Notes under the pieces: model-generated
Told to the model about the DNA's origin: nothing
The model's input: only the letters and a program-made list of their open reading frames with translations
The model's database searches: none
Assembly: GCA_007118695.1 (NCBI GenBank)
Contig: SKRC01000037.1
Coordinates: 1 to 32,882 of the forward strand
Source: Balneolaceae bacterium
Lineage (GTDB): Bacteria; Bacteroidota; Rhodothermia; Balneolales; Balneolaceae
Direction: 5' to 3'
DNA: 32,882 nucleotides
Shown here: in pieces, positions 24,387 through 32,882 of the stretch
How the letters are laid out: each line of letters opens with the position of its first letter
Position numbering within the stretch: position 1 is the first letter of the stretch
Made by a program: the position numbers and the translations under genes

Positions 24387-25465
24387 TGACCCCTCCAGAA
24401 ACAGAATATTCGGGATCTGAAGCGACCATCAATCTGAATTCACTCAACAAAAACCTTGAATTCCTGAAGCAGAAATCGGGGAAAGAAAATGTGATCGCGG
24501 TTGTCAAGGCAAATGCCTACGGGCATGGTGCACTCAGCATCTCAAAACATCTTGAAGAGAAGGTTTCTCAACTGGCTGTTGCGAGTGTTGACGAAGGAAT
24601 TCAACTCCGGAAAGCGGGTATTGAGCTGCCGATATTGGTGTTCGGTGTCCCTTCTCACGCCAATGCAGCCGCCTATAGCCGCTACCGGTTAACGGCGACC
24701 GTAAGCCATCTCGGGCATTTCAGCTTGCTTCCGGCCGGAACCGGGTACCATTTAAATTTTGACACCGGTATGAGAAGGGTGGGCCTATTCCCCTCCCAGG
24801 TGGAAGAGGTTCTGCAAGCGATGCAGAAACACAAGGATATTGATTGCCGGGGCATCTATTCACACTACGCCACCGCTGATGATCCCGGATCGGAGTATGT
24901 GCAAACGCAACATGAGCTGTTTACGGAAATCCGTGCCCAATTCCCCACTGAAATTCCGGCACATATGAGCAATTCGGCAGCGGTGCTCCATTATGATGTC
25001 GACCACTTCGAATGGATACGGGTTGGTATCGGGCTTATGGGTTATGCGCCCGGAAAAACACAGCCGGATGGGCTGATACCGGCGTTAAACTGGACGACGC
25101 ACGCTGTAATGATCCGGAAAATCAATACAGGCGACCGGGTCAGTTATGGCGGTACATGGAGAGCTCCATATGCCGGATACCTGGCTACACTGCCGGTGGG
25201 TTATGCCGATGGGATTCCGAGGGTGCTCAGCAACCGGCTGCACGTGAAGATTGGGGAAAAGATGTTTCCGGTTGTCGGAAATGTGACGATGGACTATTGC
25301 ATGGTTTTTCTCGGAGAGAAACGTATTAAGACCGGATCAGTCGTGCATCTGATGGGCCGTCACGGGTGGCCGGCAAATACCTGGGCAGAACTGGCAAATT
25401 CCATTACACACGAAATCCTGTGCCGGTTAACACCCCGGGTACGCCGCCGTTATCAGTCGGTTTGA
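24386..25465 (+). CDS. alr: Alanine racemase
   Basis: A 359-residue PLP enzyme that makes D-alanine for peptidoglycan. Catalytic residues are Lys41 in AVVKANAYGHG and Tyr253 in RVSYGGTW; FDTGMRRVGL, HMSNSAAVLH and PVVGNVTMDYCMV also belong to the family. The start is GTG 24386, overlapping the previous stop as TAGTG; the frame has no better ATG before the first strand (EATINLNSL). The coupling to the flavoprotein is unusual because no pathway link is known. Its last 13 bp overlap the end of the convergent FKBP-like gene. Confidence 0.95.
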   Translation: MTPPETEYSGSEATINLNSLNKNLEFLKQKSGKENVIAVVKANAYGHGALSISKHLEEKVSQLAVASVDEGIQLRKAGIELPILVFGVPSHANAAAYSRYRLTATVSHLGHFSLLPAGTGYHLNFDTGMRRVGLFPSQVEEVLQAMQKHKDIDCRGIYSHYATADDPGSEYVQTQHELFTEIRAQFPTEIPAHMSNSAAVLHYDVDHFEWIRVGIGLMGYAPGKTQPDGLIPALNWTTHAVMIRKINTGDRVSYGGTWRAPYAGYLATLPVGYADGIPRVLSNRLHVKIGEKMFPVVGNVTMDYCMVFLGEKRIKTGSVVHLMGRHGWPANTWAELANSITHEILCRLTPRVRRRYQSV

Positions 25466-25962
25466 AGGATTTGAACAAGTTCAATCTCAATGACCAGTGT
25501 GTCTTCCCGGTATTCAAAAAATTGGCTCTGCTGGCTGACATTTGCAAACCCAAGACTGGGTGGAATGACCAGCACCCGGATTTCCTCTTCTTTCATACCA
25601 ATGATGCCTTCCCGTAACCCTTGCGGGCTTAAATTATTGACCGAGACATTTTCCGGATTGGTCCGGCCATTGGCATAGGTCGACTGAAGGATGTCGCCGT
25701 CTTTGGTGCGCATGGTAACAAACAATTGAACGGCATCACGGGTTACGACGGAAGCTCCCGACTCCTCTTTACCCTCTTCTATAATATAGTACACGAGGCC
25801 ATTGTCTTTTTCCACAGGTTCAACACCTGAAAAGTCTATCGGATCCGGTACGGTGCTGAAATCGGTTTCCCGGAAAAACGGGTTGGTAGGATCATCGCAC
25901 CCTGAATAAATGAATGTGAGGGCAAGTGCAGTGATTAATAATATTTTGGGGAATAATTTCAT
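25453..25962 (-). CDS. FKBP-type peptidyl-prolyl isomerase-like lipoprotein
   Basis: A 169-residue protein with a lipoprotein signal peptide: hydrophobic MKLFPKILLITALALTFIYS then Cys22 (lipobox IYSGC), so it should be lipid-anchored, probably facing the periplasm. The C-terminal 110 residues show the FKBP pattern: DAVQLFVTMRTKDGDILQSTY, then LREGIIGMKEEEIRVLVIPPSLGFAN and DTLVIEIELVQI. The usual VxFxY and W of the active pocket are not well kept, so isomerase activity is uncertain; a folding-chaperone role is possible. It overlaps the 3' end of alr by 13 bp on the opposite strand. Confidence 0.85.
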   Translation of the reverse strand: MKLFPKILLITALALTFIYSGCDDPTNPFFRETDFSTVPDPIDFSGVEPVEKDNGLVYYIIEEGKEESGASVVTRDAVQLFVTMRTKDGDILQSTYANGRTNPENVSVNNLSPQGLREGIIGMKEEEIRVLVIPPSLGFANVSQQSQFFEYREDTLVIEIELVQILQTD

Positions 25963-26213
25963 CTAAAAAATAAACGGTTAAAACTTTAATTGAATGTTAT
26001 TGCCGTTTCCCTCCGGGGAATAGACAATCAAAGGTAACATTAAGTTTGAATTCTATAAACCCAAAAGTCTGACGACTGCATATTTGGGCTTGTTTTAGGT
26101 TCAGGATGTTTTCCCGATGTATTTCTGTATCCCCATCCCGTAGGGTCAGGCCTTTAAAACATAGACTACATATTGTGTCATATATCAGACATCACTTGTA
26201 ACGGCCAAACCGA
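25963..26213. other. Intergenic region between tatC and the FKBP-like gene
   Basis: The 251-bp gap contains CCCAAA (26060-26065) pairing with TTTGGG (26083-26088), enclosing a smaller AGTC-TGAC-GACT hairpin (26066-26077). It may be a weak terminator for the minus-strand tatC unit. I see no gene or RNA here. Confidence 0.35.
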
Positions 26214-27077
26214 TTAACTATTACCATTGTCTGAAAAAGCCTTGTTTAACACTCTTTCCCGTTGCCGGTTTGCTATACGACTGACAACGATGGCCAGCTG
26301 ATACAGCAACACAAGGGGGACGGCAATCATCATTTGTGATACCGGATCAGGAGGAGTGAGAAAGGCCGACATCAACAGACATGCAATGATCGCCTGCCGC
26401 CGGTATGTTCTCAAAAACTCCGGAGTAAGCATTCCTGCCTTGGAGAAGAAATAACTGACCACCGGGATTTGAAACAGTATGCCGCACGCTAATACCCACA
26501 TGGCGACCGAGGAGAAATACTCGGTAATATCGAACTGGTTAATGATGACATCGGAGATGACAAACTGCGTGAAAAACTGCAGGGCAAAGGGTACCAGGAT
26601 AAAGTACCCGAAGCAAATCCCCAGAAGAAAAAAGGAGGTTATGAAAAGGACGTTCAGATACGTCTTGATCTTCTCCTGGCTTTCCATCGCCGGTTCAATA
26701 AATGCGTACATCTGGTAAAACAGAATCGGTGAACCAATAACGATTCCGGCAATAATCAGACTGCCCCAGTACGTAAAAAACTGCCCCGGAAGCCTGCGGC
26801 TAAGAAGTTCGATATCAATCGCATTAACAGGCATGATCTGATACATGAAAAACTCGGCACTTGTAGGCCCGAGAATGATTTCATTGATAATCAGTTCAGA
26901 AAAAAGAAAAGCGATGACAACTCCGAAAGTAAGTCCTGCAAATCCTTTTATGATTCTCCATCTCAACTCCTCGAGGTGATCGAGAAATGACATGCCTTCT
27001 GTGGGATCCGGTTTTGGGGCCTTTGCCCTGGGCAAAATGGCGCCCATGATCCCGCGTTTTTCTGATTCTTGGCTCAT
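26214..27077 (-). CDS. tatC: Twin-arginine translocase subunit TatC
   Basis: A 287-residue inner-membrane protein with six helices that receives folded proteins bearing RR signal peptides. The hallmark N-terminal SFLDHLEELRWRII and the late FLTPPDPVSQMMIAVPLVLLYQ are both intact. There is an extra loop after helix 1 (SAEFFMYQIMPVNAIDIELL, about 73-92), longer than in E. coli but usual in Bacteroidota-type TatC. The first 28 residues are a polar extension. tatA/tatB are not in the window. It is transcribed in the same direction as glyA, 99 bp downstream of it. Confidence 0.96.
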   Translation of the reverse strand: MSQESEKRGIMGAILPRAKAPKPDPTEGMSFLDHLEELRWRIIKGFAGLTFGVVIAFLFSELIINEIILGPTSAEFFMYQIMPVNAIDIELLSRRLPGQFFTYWGSLIIAGIVIGSPILFYQMYAFIEPAMESQEKIKTYLNVLFITSFFLLGICFGYFILVPFALQFFTQFVISDVIINQFDITEYFSSVAMWVLACGILFQIPVVSYFFSKAGMLTPEFLRTYRRQAIIACLLMSAFLTPPDPVSQMMIAVPLVLLYQLAIVVSRIANRQRERVLNKAFSDNGNS

Positions 27078-27176
27078 GTATGGTATTCGATTAACTGCAT
27101 ATTTAATTCAACGGAACGGTATCGTATATTAACGTCCGGCCATTCCGGAATAATACACAAAAACATACTCCCAATT

Positions 27177-28475
27177 CTACGGTGTAACAAAATCATAGAG
27201 CGGAAATTGATCGCACATGGCGTTAACTTCATCATTTACTTTCCGGATGATTGTTTCATTTTCAGGGTCTTGTAAAACCCGGTTGATCAGTGTTGCCACT
27301 CTTTTAAACTCCTCTTCGCCAAAGCCTCGGGTGGTCATGGCTGGCGTGCCAATTCGAATCCCGGAGGTGACAAACGGGCTTTGATCGTCGAAAGGTACCA
27401 TATTTTTATTACAAGTGATGCCTGCTTTCTCGAGGGTTTCTTCGGCATCTTTTCCGGTCAGGCCTTTGTTGCGCAGATCCACCAGGATCAGATGGTTGTC
27501 TGTGCCGCCGCTGACCAGGTTATAGCCGTTTTGAAGGAAAGTTTCTGCCATCGCTTTGGCATTGGCCTGTACCTGTTTCTGGTAGTTAGTGAATTCGACT
27601 TCCAGGGCCTCGCCAAAGGAGACGGCTTTCGAGGCGATAACATGCATCAGTGGTCCTCCCTGGGTTCCGGGAAACACAGCTGAGTCGAGCACTTCACTCC
27701 ATTTTTTGGTTCTGCCTGATTTCCGGGCAGTCACACCCAGTGTATTTTCTCCGTCCTTTCCAATCAGGATCATCCCGCCCCTGGGGCCTCGAAGTGTCTT
27801 ATGGGTCGTTGTCGTCACCACATGGCAATGAGGCAGGGGGTCGTTCAGAAGCCCGGCTGCAATCAACCCGGCGGTGTGGGCCATATCCATCCAGAGGTAG
27901 GCGCCCACTTCATCGGCAATCTCGCGGAAAGCCTTGTAGTCGAAATCCCTCGGGTAGGCACTGGCCCCAATGGAAATCATTTTCGGCTTCACGCTCTTAG
28001 CTTTCTCGCGCACTTTGTCGAGGTCGATGCGGCCGGTGTCTTTTTCCACACCATAAAATTCGGGATGATAGATGATGCCTGAAAAATTTACCGGGGATCC
28101 GTGGGTGAGGTGTCCCCCGTGGGAGAGATCCAGTCCGAGAAGGGTTTCACCCGGTTTCATAAAAGCCAGGTACACCGCTGCGTTGGCTGAGGCCCCGGAG
28201 TGGGGCTGGACGTTGACATAGTCGGCTCCAAAGAGTTTTTTGGCACGTTCGCGGGCCAGGTCTTCGGCGATATCAACAAATTCACAACCGCCGTAGTATC
28301 GTTTGCCCGGATACCCTTCGGCATATTTATTGGTCAGGGCCGATCCCATCGCTTCAATGACAGCCCGGGAGGCAAAGTTCTCGGATGCGATCAGCTCAAA
28401 GTTATAATTTTGTCGGTTGGTCTCTTTCTCAATCGATGCATAAATCTCGGGATCTTGCTGTTTCAGCGAATTCAT
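27177..28475 (-). CDS. glyA: Serine hydroxymethyltransferase
   Basis: A 432-residue cytoplasmic PLP enzyme interconverting serine and glycine and charging tetrahydrofolate with a one-carbon unit. Family motifs include [10 protein letters not shown] (27-36), [16 protein letters not shown] (50-65), HGGHLTHG (119-126) and the PLP lysine Lys226 in [16 protein letters not shown]. Length is normal. The gene starts 5 bp after the rpiB stop, so the two share a transcript. It links functionally to the folate genes pabC-folC in this window, but those are on the other strand about 10 kb away. Confidence 0.97.
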   Translation of the reverse strand: MNSLKQQDPEIYASIEKETNRQNYNFELIASENFASRAVIEAMGSALTNKYAEGYPGKRYYGGCEFVDIAEDLARERAKKLFGADYVNVQPHSGASANAAVYLAFMKPGETLLGLDLSHGGHLTHGSPVNFSGIIYHPEFYGVEKDTGRIDLDKVREKAKSVKPKMISIGASAYPRDFDYKAFREIADEVGAYLWMDMAHTAGLIAAGLLNDPLPHCHVVTTTTHKTLRGPRGGMILIGKDGENTLGVTARKSGRTKKWSEVLDSAVFPGTQGGPLMHVIASKAVSFGEALEVEFTNYQKQVQANAKAMAETFLQNGYNLVSGGTDNHLILVDLRNKGLTGKDAEETLEKAGITCNKNMVPFDDQSPFVTSGIRIGTPAMTTRGFGEEEFKRVATLINRVLQDPENETIIRKVNDEVNAMCDQFPLYDFVTP

Positions 28476-28480
28476 ACCTG

Positions 28481-28924
28481 TTATTTATCAGTTAAAGAGT
28501 GGATTTTATTGACGCGCCGTTCATGCCGGCCGCCATCATCAAAAGGAGTGTTGAACCAGGCATGAAGGATTTTTTTGAGCTGAGTCTCTTCCAGTGCCCG
28601 GCCCGGCAGGCACATGACATTTGCATTGTTATGCTTTCTGGCAAGTATCGCTACCTCTTCATCGTAAACGACGGCGCCTCTGACGTTCGGATATTTGTTT
28701 GCAGTCATACACATCCCCTGGCCGCTTCCGCAGACAAGGATCCCGAATTCATGTTCCCCGTCATTCACCTTCCTTGCTACCTGAACGGCAAATTCCGGGT
28801 AATCTACGGATTCATCGGTATGGGTTCCGAAATCAACCGGCATTTGCCCCAGTTCCTCAAGTATTTTTTTTACGATCTCTTTGGCCGCAAAGCCGGCATG
28901 ATCGCTGGCGATTGGAATGATCAT
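28481..28924 (-). CDS. rpiB: Ribose-5-phosphate isomerase B
   Basis: A 147-residue RpiB/LacAB-type sugar isomerase of the pentose phosphate pathway. It begins [14 protein letters not shown], holds the catalytic Cys65 in [14 protein letters not shown], and has [15 protein letters not shown], all RpiB hallmarks. The start at 28924 ([11 protein letters not shown]) is chosen because the frame runs upstream to 28981 but those residues do not belong to the family. The glyA start follows 5 bp after its stop. RpiB and GlyA are often neighbours in bacteria of this group. Confidence 0.94.
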   Translation of the reverse strand: MIIPIASDHAGFAAKEIVKKILEELGQMPVDFGTHTDESVDYPEFAVQVARKVNDGEHEFGILVCGSGQGMCMTANKYPNVRGAVVYDEEVAILARKHNNANVMCLPGRALEETQLKKILHAWFNTPFDDGGRHERRVNKIHSLTDK

Positions 28925-29001
28925 CCAAATATTTTTTATGTTTATGTGACAGGGTTTAAATATCTCGAAAAAAACGGTCACTAAAAAGAGAGAGATGCAT
29001 G

Positions 29002-29904
29002 TTATTGACTGTCTGGTCTTATGATGTTTGTAACGATAGTATCGGCTGCAAGACCACCAAAAACCCCGATTCCGCCATCCACATGGTAAATAGCGTTGGG
29101 AATTTCTCCCGGTGAAAGTGTGGACCCGCCGAGCTGAACATCCTGGGACCGTATAAAATCAAACGTATTCGAGTCCAGGGAATTGGCCACGATCTGGTTG
29201 CTGCCATAGAAAGCCACTGCGATCCAGGGAAAGGTAAGTCGAATGGAACCATCATCAATGACATCGAAGTTGGCTTCATTGATCAGGTTGGAGGAGTTGT
29301 TTTTAAAATCGTCCAGGCTGTTTTGGCCGTTATCATCCAAAATACCCCTGTAGAAAGGAGTCATATTTTCAATTGACGGATCTTCTGCTATGGTATTGAA
29401 TACGTACACGTTCTGCCTGCCGGGGTTTTGGTTTGGTGAAATGGTGACCTCGAGTTGTTCGGCCGACTGGTAGACAATCGATTCCGGAACAGAACTGGTT
29501 ATCCGGAACGTGTCGGGTATGGTCGTTCGGGCACTGATATGTTTATCGCTATCCAGTTCCGCTTCAAGCTTGTAGGTCCTGCGGGGAAGAACGGTATGGT
29601 TTTGCGTGGGAGTATAAATACCGGGGCTGATCATACTGTAGGTAAAACTGCTCTCAATCTCATCATCCCCCGTTAGCAGATGGATGGTGATGTCTGCGCC
29701 GGTAATGGCTGCCGCTTCAAACGAATAGGCCTGATCGATTGGAAGTGTGGTTGAGAGAAGCACTGCAGGGAGAGAGCGTTCCGCTATCAGATAGGCCTCC
29801 AGGACCACATATTCGCGGTAACTGTCGTCGGAATAGGGGTCGCACCCTGATAGCAACAGGAACAAGGCTGTGATAAGGGATATGGACGTGGCTGGGGTTT
29901 TCAT
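29002..29904 (-). CDS. DUF4249-type lipoprotein partner of the TonB receptor
   Basis: A 300-residue protein with a lipoprotein signal: ISLITALFLLLSGC, lipidated Cys21. After it comes an all-beta domain starting YVVLEAYLIAERSLPAVLLSTTLPI, then ADITIHLLTG and GIYTPTQNHTVLPRRTYKLEAEL, the DUF4249 pattern of Bacteroidota. Such proteins are encoded right beside a TonB-dependent receptor and are thought to be its surface- or periplasm-facing accessory. Here the gene begins 7 bp after the receptor stop on the same strand. The ligand is not known. Confidence 0.82.
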   Translation of the reverse strand: MKTPATSISLITALFLLLSGCDPYSDDSYREYVVLEAYLIAERSLPAVLLSTTLPIDQAYSFEAAAITGADITIHLLTGDDEIESSFTYSMISPGIYTPTQNHTVLPRRTYKLEAELDSDKHISARTTIPDTFRITSSVPESIVYQSAEQLEVTISPNQNPGRQNVYVFNTIAEDPSIENMTPFYRGILDDNGQNSLDDFKNNSSNLINEANFDVIDDGSIRLTFPWIAVAFYGSNQIVANSLDSNTFDFIRSQDVQLGGSTLSPGEIPNAIYHVDGGIGVFGGLAADTIVTNIIRPDSQ

Positions 29905-29911
29905 CGGGGTG

Positions 29912-32179
29912 TTAAAAAGTTACGGTATATGAAATTGCGGGAATGACCGGCAGCAGCCGAACATCATTGCGTTCGACCGGGTTTTCGTCAAAATCGTATT
30001 GATAGAACCAAATGTTACGCCTGGAATAGGCATTGATCACCTGGAATTGCCATTCAGCATCAGCCAGCCTAAAAAAGGAGCCGAACCGGGAGAGCCCCAG
30101 GTCGAGCCTGTGATAGGAGGGCAGTCGCGATGCATTGAGGTTTTCGACAATAAACGTCTCGCGGATCGAATTGCTCCATGGGATATTCCTTAGCTGGGTA
30201 CGGCCGGAAGGTTCGGTAAAGGCCTGGCCGGTTGCATAGCTGAATACGGATGTGACTCTCCATCTATCCGAAAGATCGTAGTTCAGAACCAGGTTCATAT
30301 CATGGGTTCTGTCGTATTTGGGCGGATAAAACCTGCCGCTGCCGGGATCATCCAAAACCTTGTTGTTAAACCCCGGAAATTTTCTGCGGGTGATGCCGAA
30401 CGTATAACCCAGAAAACCGGTGACCGGGCCAACCTGGCGTTCCAGGAAGAGTTCCGCTCCATACGCAAAGCCTTCCCCGAAACGGAAAAGTTCTTCATAG
30501 TCCAGGCCGGCGGCATCACTGACAAACGGGTTCAGTTCAAACAGGTCGCGCATGGTTCTGTAATAGAGCTCAATATCGAGTGCATATCCCTCCACAGGGA
30601 CGGTTTTTGCCCCCAGGATGAATTGGTCGCCGTAAGAAGGGGGGACTCCTTCATCGGTTGTAAGCCACAAATCAAACCCGGCAAAAGCTTCATTGGTGAT
30701 GAGGGTGAGGAACTGGTAATAGCGCCCGTAGGCGGCTTGCAGCCGGAGTCGATCACCGGGCCGGTGTTCAAGGGAGAGGCGCGGTTCAAGCCTCAGATAA
30801 TCACCTTCAGAAAAATAATTTCCCCTGATTCCGCCCTTTACGATCCATTCCTCTGCAGGCCTCCAGCGATTTTGCAGGTAAAAGGACGTATAGGCGCTCT
30901 GGATTCGGTTGTTGAATGTATCCTGGTTGTCAAAGCGATCCTGGAAGTTGAGCGTAAGCAGGCCGCTCCAAACCCCTGCGGAAATGGTGTTGCGCTCATT
31001 GGGGATATATTCGATGTCGGCTTTGGCCGAAAAATCGTAGATCTCGTTGTTCCGCTCAAAGGGTGTCCCGCCGATGTTGAAACGGGGCTCATTGAAATAC
31101 TGGGAGCCGGTCAGTGTTAGGGTGCCAAAGAGATTGCCGGAAAAAATGTGACGCCAGTTGGCACTGATCGTCCGGTTCCCGTAGTCGAGCCCGACGTCGG
31201 CATCATCGGTAATAGGTACCCGCACCTTGTCGTTGCCGGAATAAAATGCGAGAGAAAACCGGTCATTGCCGGAGACATCGAAGTTGACTTTTCCGTTGAT
31301 ATCCAGAAAATGGAAGCTGTCCGGGATGTTTTCGGTCCGGCTTCGAAATGCCGCAAGAAGGGGTTCGAGGGTCGAACGCCGGACGGCAAACATCCAGGAT
31401 CCGTACCGGTGGGGCCCTTCCAGCATGGCCCGGGAGGCAAGCATTCCGATGCTTGCCGTACCGCCAAATTCATTCCGGTTTCCATCCTTGTTGTAAACGG
31501 TGAGTACTGAGCCGAGCCGTCCGCCATACTCTGCCGGGTATCCCCCTTTGTACAGCCTGACATCTTTTACCGCATCCGGGTTGAACGTAGAGTAAAATCC
31601 GAAAAAATGGGAGGGATTGTACACCGTCGTCTCATCCAACAGGATGAGTGTTTGATCCGGGCTACCGCCTCTCACATACAGGCCGCTGGAAAAATCGGAA
31701 GCTGCTTTTACACCCGGCAGAAGCTGGACAGACCTGAACACATCCGGCTCCAATACAGATGGCATCTGTTTGATCTGTTGCGTCTGAAGTTGCGAGACGC
31801 CGATATCACGTTGTTCTTCCATATCGGCTTCGCTTCGAACGGTGATTTCCTCTAGTTCAACCCCGGCCGGGGAAAGTTCGATGTTGAGCCGCAGGGTCAG
31901 GCCCGGTTCCAGGTCAACTTCTTTTTCAAAACGCTGATAGCCGATATAGGATGCGACGATGGTGTAGGTTCCCGGCTCCAGGTTGGTGAGGCTATAGTAG
32001 CCAGAGGTATTGGATGAGGTGCCCCGGCCGGTTTCTTTGATGGCGATATTTGCCGAGATCAACGTTTCCCCGCTGCCGGAGTCACTGATATACCCGTTGA
32101 TGGCAGCCCGGTTTTGGGAAAAGGAGTCGACGGCAGTCAGAAATAATAACAGGGGGGACAGTAAAAATAGTTTATACAC
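29912..32179 (-). CDS. TonB-dependent outer-membrane receptor with carboxypeptidase-like N-domain
   Basis: A 755-residue receptor for energy-dependent uptake across the outer membrane. From the chosen GTG at 32179 the protein starts with a normal signal peptide (MYKLFLLSPLLLFLTAVDS, then FSQ). An ATG at 32251 would put 24 polar residues before it and is less likely, but cannot be excluded. Next are a CarboxypepD_reg-like domain (INGYISDSGSGETLISANI and GTYTIVASYIGY), the plug (MPSVLEPDVFRSVQLLPGV, GLYVRGGSPDQTLILLDETTVYNP, KGGYPAEYGGRLGSVL) and a beta-barrel. It ends in an aromatic strand (ISYTVTF). The plug wording GxYVRGGSPDQ is of the type seen with DUF4249 partners rather than SusD. The substrate is unknown. 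Confidence 0.9.
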   Translation of the reverse strand: MYKLFLLSPLLLFLTAVDSFSQNRAAINGYISDSGSGETLISANIAIKETGRGTSSNTSGYYSLTNLEPGTYTIVASYIGYQRFEKEVDLEPGLTLRLNIELSPAGVELEEITVRSEADMEEQRDIGVSQLQTQQIKQMPSVLEPDVFRSVQLLPGVKAASDFSSGLYVRGGSPDQTLILLDETTVYNPSHFFGFYSTFNPDAVKDVRLYKGGYPAEYGGRLGSVLTVYNKDGNRNEFGGTASIGMLASRAMLEGPHRYGSWMFAVRRSTLEPLLAAFRSRTENIPDSFHFLDINGKVNFDVSGNDRFSLAFYSGNDKVRVPITDDADVGLDYGNRTISANWRHIFSGNLFGTLTLTGSQYFNEPRFNIGGTPFERNNEIYDFSAKADIEYIPNERNTISAGVWSGLLTLNFQDRFDNQDTFNNRIQSAYTSFYLQNRWRPAEEWIVKGGIRGNYFSEGDYLRLEPRLSLEHRPGDRLRLQAAYGRYYQFLTLITNEAFAGFDLWLTTDEGVPPSYGDQFILGAKTVPVEGYALDIELYYRTMRDLFELNPFVSDAAGLDYEELFRFGEGFAYGAELFLERQVGPVTGFLGYTFGITRRKFPGFNNKVLDDPGSGRFYPPKYDRTHDMNLVLNYDLSDRWRVTSVFSYATGQAFTEPSGRTQLRNIPWSNSIRETFIVENLNASRLPSYHRLDLGLSRFGSFFRLADAEWQFQVINAYSRRNIWFYQYDFDENPVERNDVRLLPVIPAISYTVTF

Positions 32180-32531
32180 GTCGCAGGGTTTCTGAAAATC
32201 GGGGTTTATCTCTTGGATGTTACACGAAACAACGTCAAATTTGTTATGCATTAATTTTGCCCGGTTATTTGTTTATATAGCGGGCAGGGGAACTCATCTG
32301 AATATTGTTGATTTTTATAGGCGTTTGCAGGTTTACATCACACCCGGAGTTTCATTGAAATTCCATTAAAACGGAGTTCAAAAAACCTGTTTTTCAATGA
32401 TCTGTAGTCAATATCCGGCAAAACCGTCAGGTATAACCGAACATTCTTCACAAACGTTTCAAGTGACAACAAAAACCGCTATCTTGCGTTTTATACATGT
32501 ACAAGTACAAGTACAAGTTCTTTGACTTAAT
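32180..32531. promoter_or_regulatory. Divergent spacer between the TonB receptor and ssrA, with (GTACAA)3
   Basis: This 352-bp spacer (280 bp if the receptor starts at 32251) is AT-rich and must carry the ssrA promoter and the receptor promoter. Three exact copies of GTACAA lie at 32499-32516, ending 15 bases before the tmRNA. No clear promoter boxes or other gene are visible. Confidence 0.4.
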
Positions 32532-32882
32532 GGGGCTGTAACGGATTCGACGGGATGAGTAGCATCGCAGGTTGCATGCCGAGTTTGACCGATGGGTCTC
32601 GTAAAAAACCATCATGGATAAAAAGTAGTTGACAACAACTATTCTTACCGACTGGCTGCCTAAACGCAGCTGTCCGTTCCCTCAGGTTCTTGTCTGTTAG
32701 TCCTGGGTTGGAGCGCCGACTATAACAGAATAGCAGGGGGTGTGCGTCTGCCGCATCGTCTGTAAAATTTCAGCAGAATAGTCTGAGGTTGCCTTGTCGC
32801 CGGGCAAAGCTTCAGGCGAATTAAAAAACGGTGGCTAAGCATGTAGATACTTGAACGATATACCGTCTCGGACCCGGGTTCA
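32532..32882 (+). ncRNA. ssrA: tmRNA (transfer-messenger RNA), 3' end cut by the window edge
   Basis: The RNA starts with GGGGCTGTAACGGATTCGAC, the universal 5' tRNA-like end of one-piece tmRNA. The tag frame begins at GAC 32631, just after the UAGUU-like resume signal at 32626-32630, and reads DNNYSYRLAA, stopping at TAA 32661-32663. The window ends in the T-arm (GGACCCGGGTTCA), so only the last bases of the acceptor are missing. The RNA rescues ribosomes stalled on broken messages together with SmpB and marks the peptide for proteolysis through its C-terminal LAA. Confidence 0.95.

Noticed and set aside
30302-31120. A 272-codon plus-strand open frame opposite the TonB receptor
   Set aside because: It is antisense to the barrel part of the receptor and shows no domain or start signal.

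Overview
The window looks like the chromosome of a bacterium from the Balneolota/Rhodothermota side of the Bacteroidota-Chlorobiota group. This is inferred from several signs together: a TonB-dependent receptor with an N-terminal carboxypeptidase-like domain paired with a DUF4249-type lipoprotein, Rho with a long polar insert, a long-form IspG, weak or absent Shine-Dalgarno sequences before many genes, and a tmRNA tag (DNNYSYRLAA) of the YSY-x-x-AA type. No 16S gene is present to prove it. Almost all of it is housekeeping sequence; I see no phage, insertion sequence or CRISPR array.

Layout. 1-5236: the end of a MacB/FtsX-type permease, three small membrane proteins resembling the YqjD/YqjE/YqjK group, then a TolC-type outer-membrane factor, a MacA/HlyD-type adaptor and a MacB-type ATPase, which together form a split tripartite efflux system. 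5237-5527: a spacer with 7-nt-period repeats. 5528-9957: argB-argD-argC-argJ, the acetylated part of arginine synthesis, closed by a strong hairpin. 10257-11759: a 500-residue protein I do not recognise. 11890-13377: two consecutive rhomboid proteases, the first behind a hairpin-rich leader with a probable TTG start. 13396-15151: ispG overlapping a membrane-anchored thioredoxin-fold protein that has lost its redox cysteines. 15225-15891: a ribbon-helix-helix/PIN toxin-antitoxin pair. 16157-18342: a PabC-like lyase coupled to folC (folate). 18432-19976: rho.

On the minus strand, converging on rho with a 2-bp gap, sppA is followed by a lactonase-like metallo-beta-lactamase-fold hydrolase (19979-22609). 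Then on the plus strand come a PYROXD2/CrtI-like FAD oxidoreductase and alr, coupled by a 1-nt overlap. The remaining protein genes are on the minus strand: an FKBP-like lipoprotein that overlaps the alr end, tatC, rpiB-glyA, and the TonB receptor-DUF4249 pair. The window ends inside ssrA (tmRNA).

The points most worth a second look are the unrecognised 500-residue protein, the cysteine-less thioredoxin fold translationally overlapping ispG, a family of intergenic heptamer repeats (consensus AYYCAWT) at three loci, the leader of the first rhomboid gene, and the helically phased operator-like repeats before and after the toxin-antitoxin pair. None of these proves a new system on its own.
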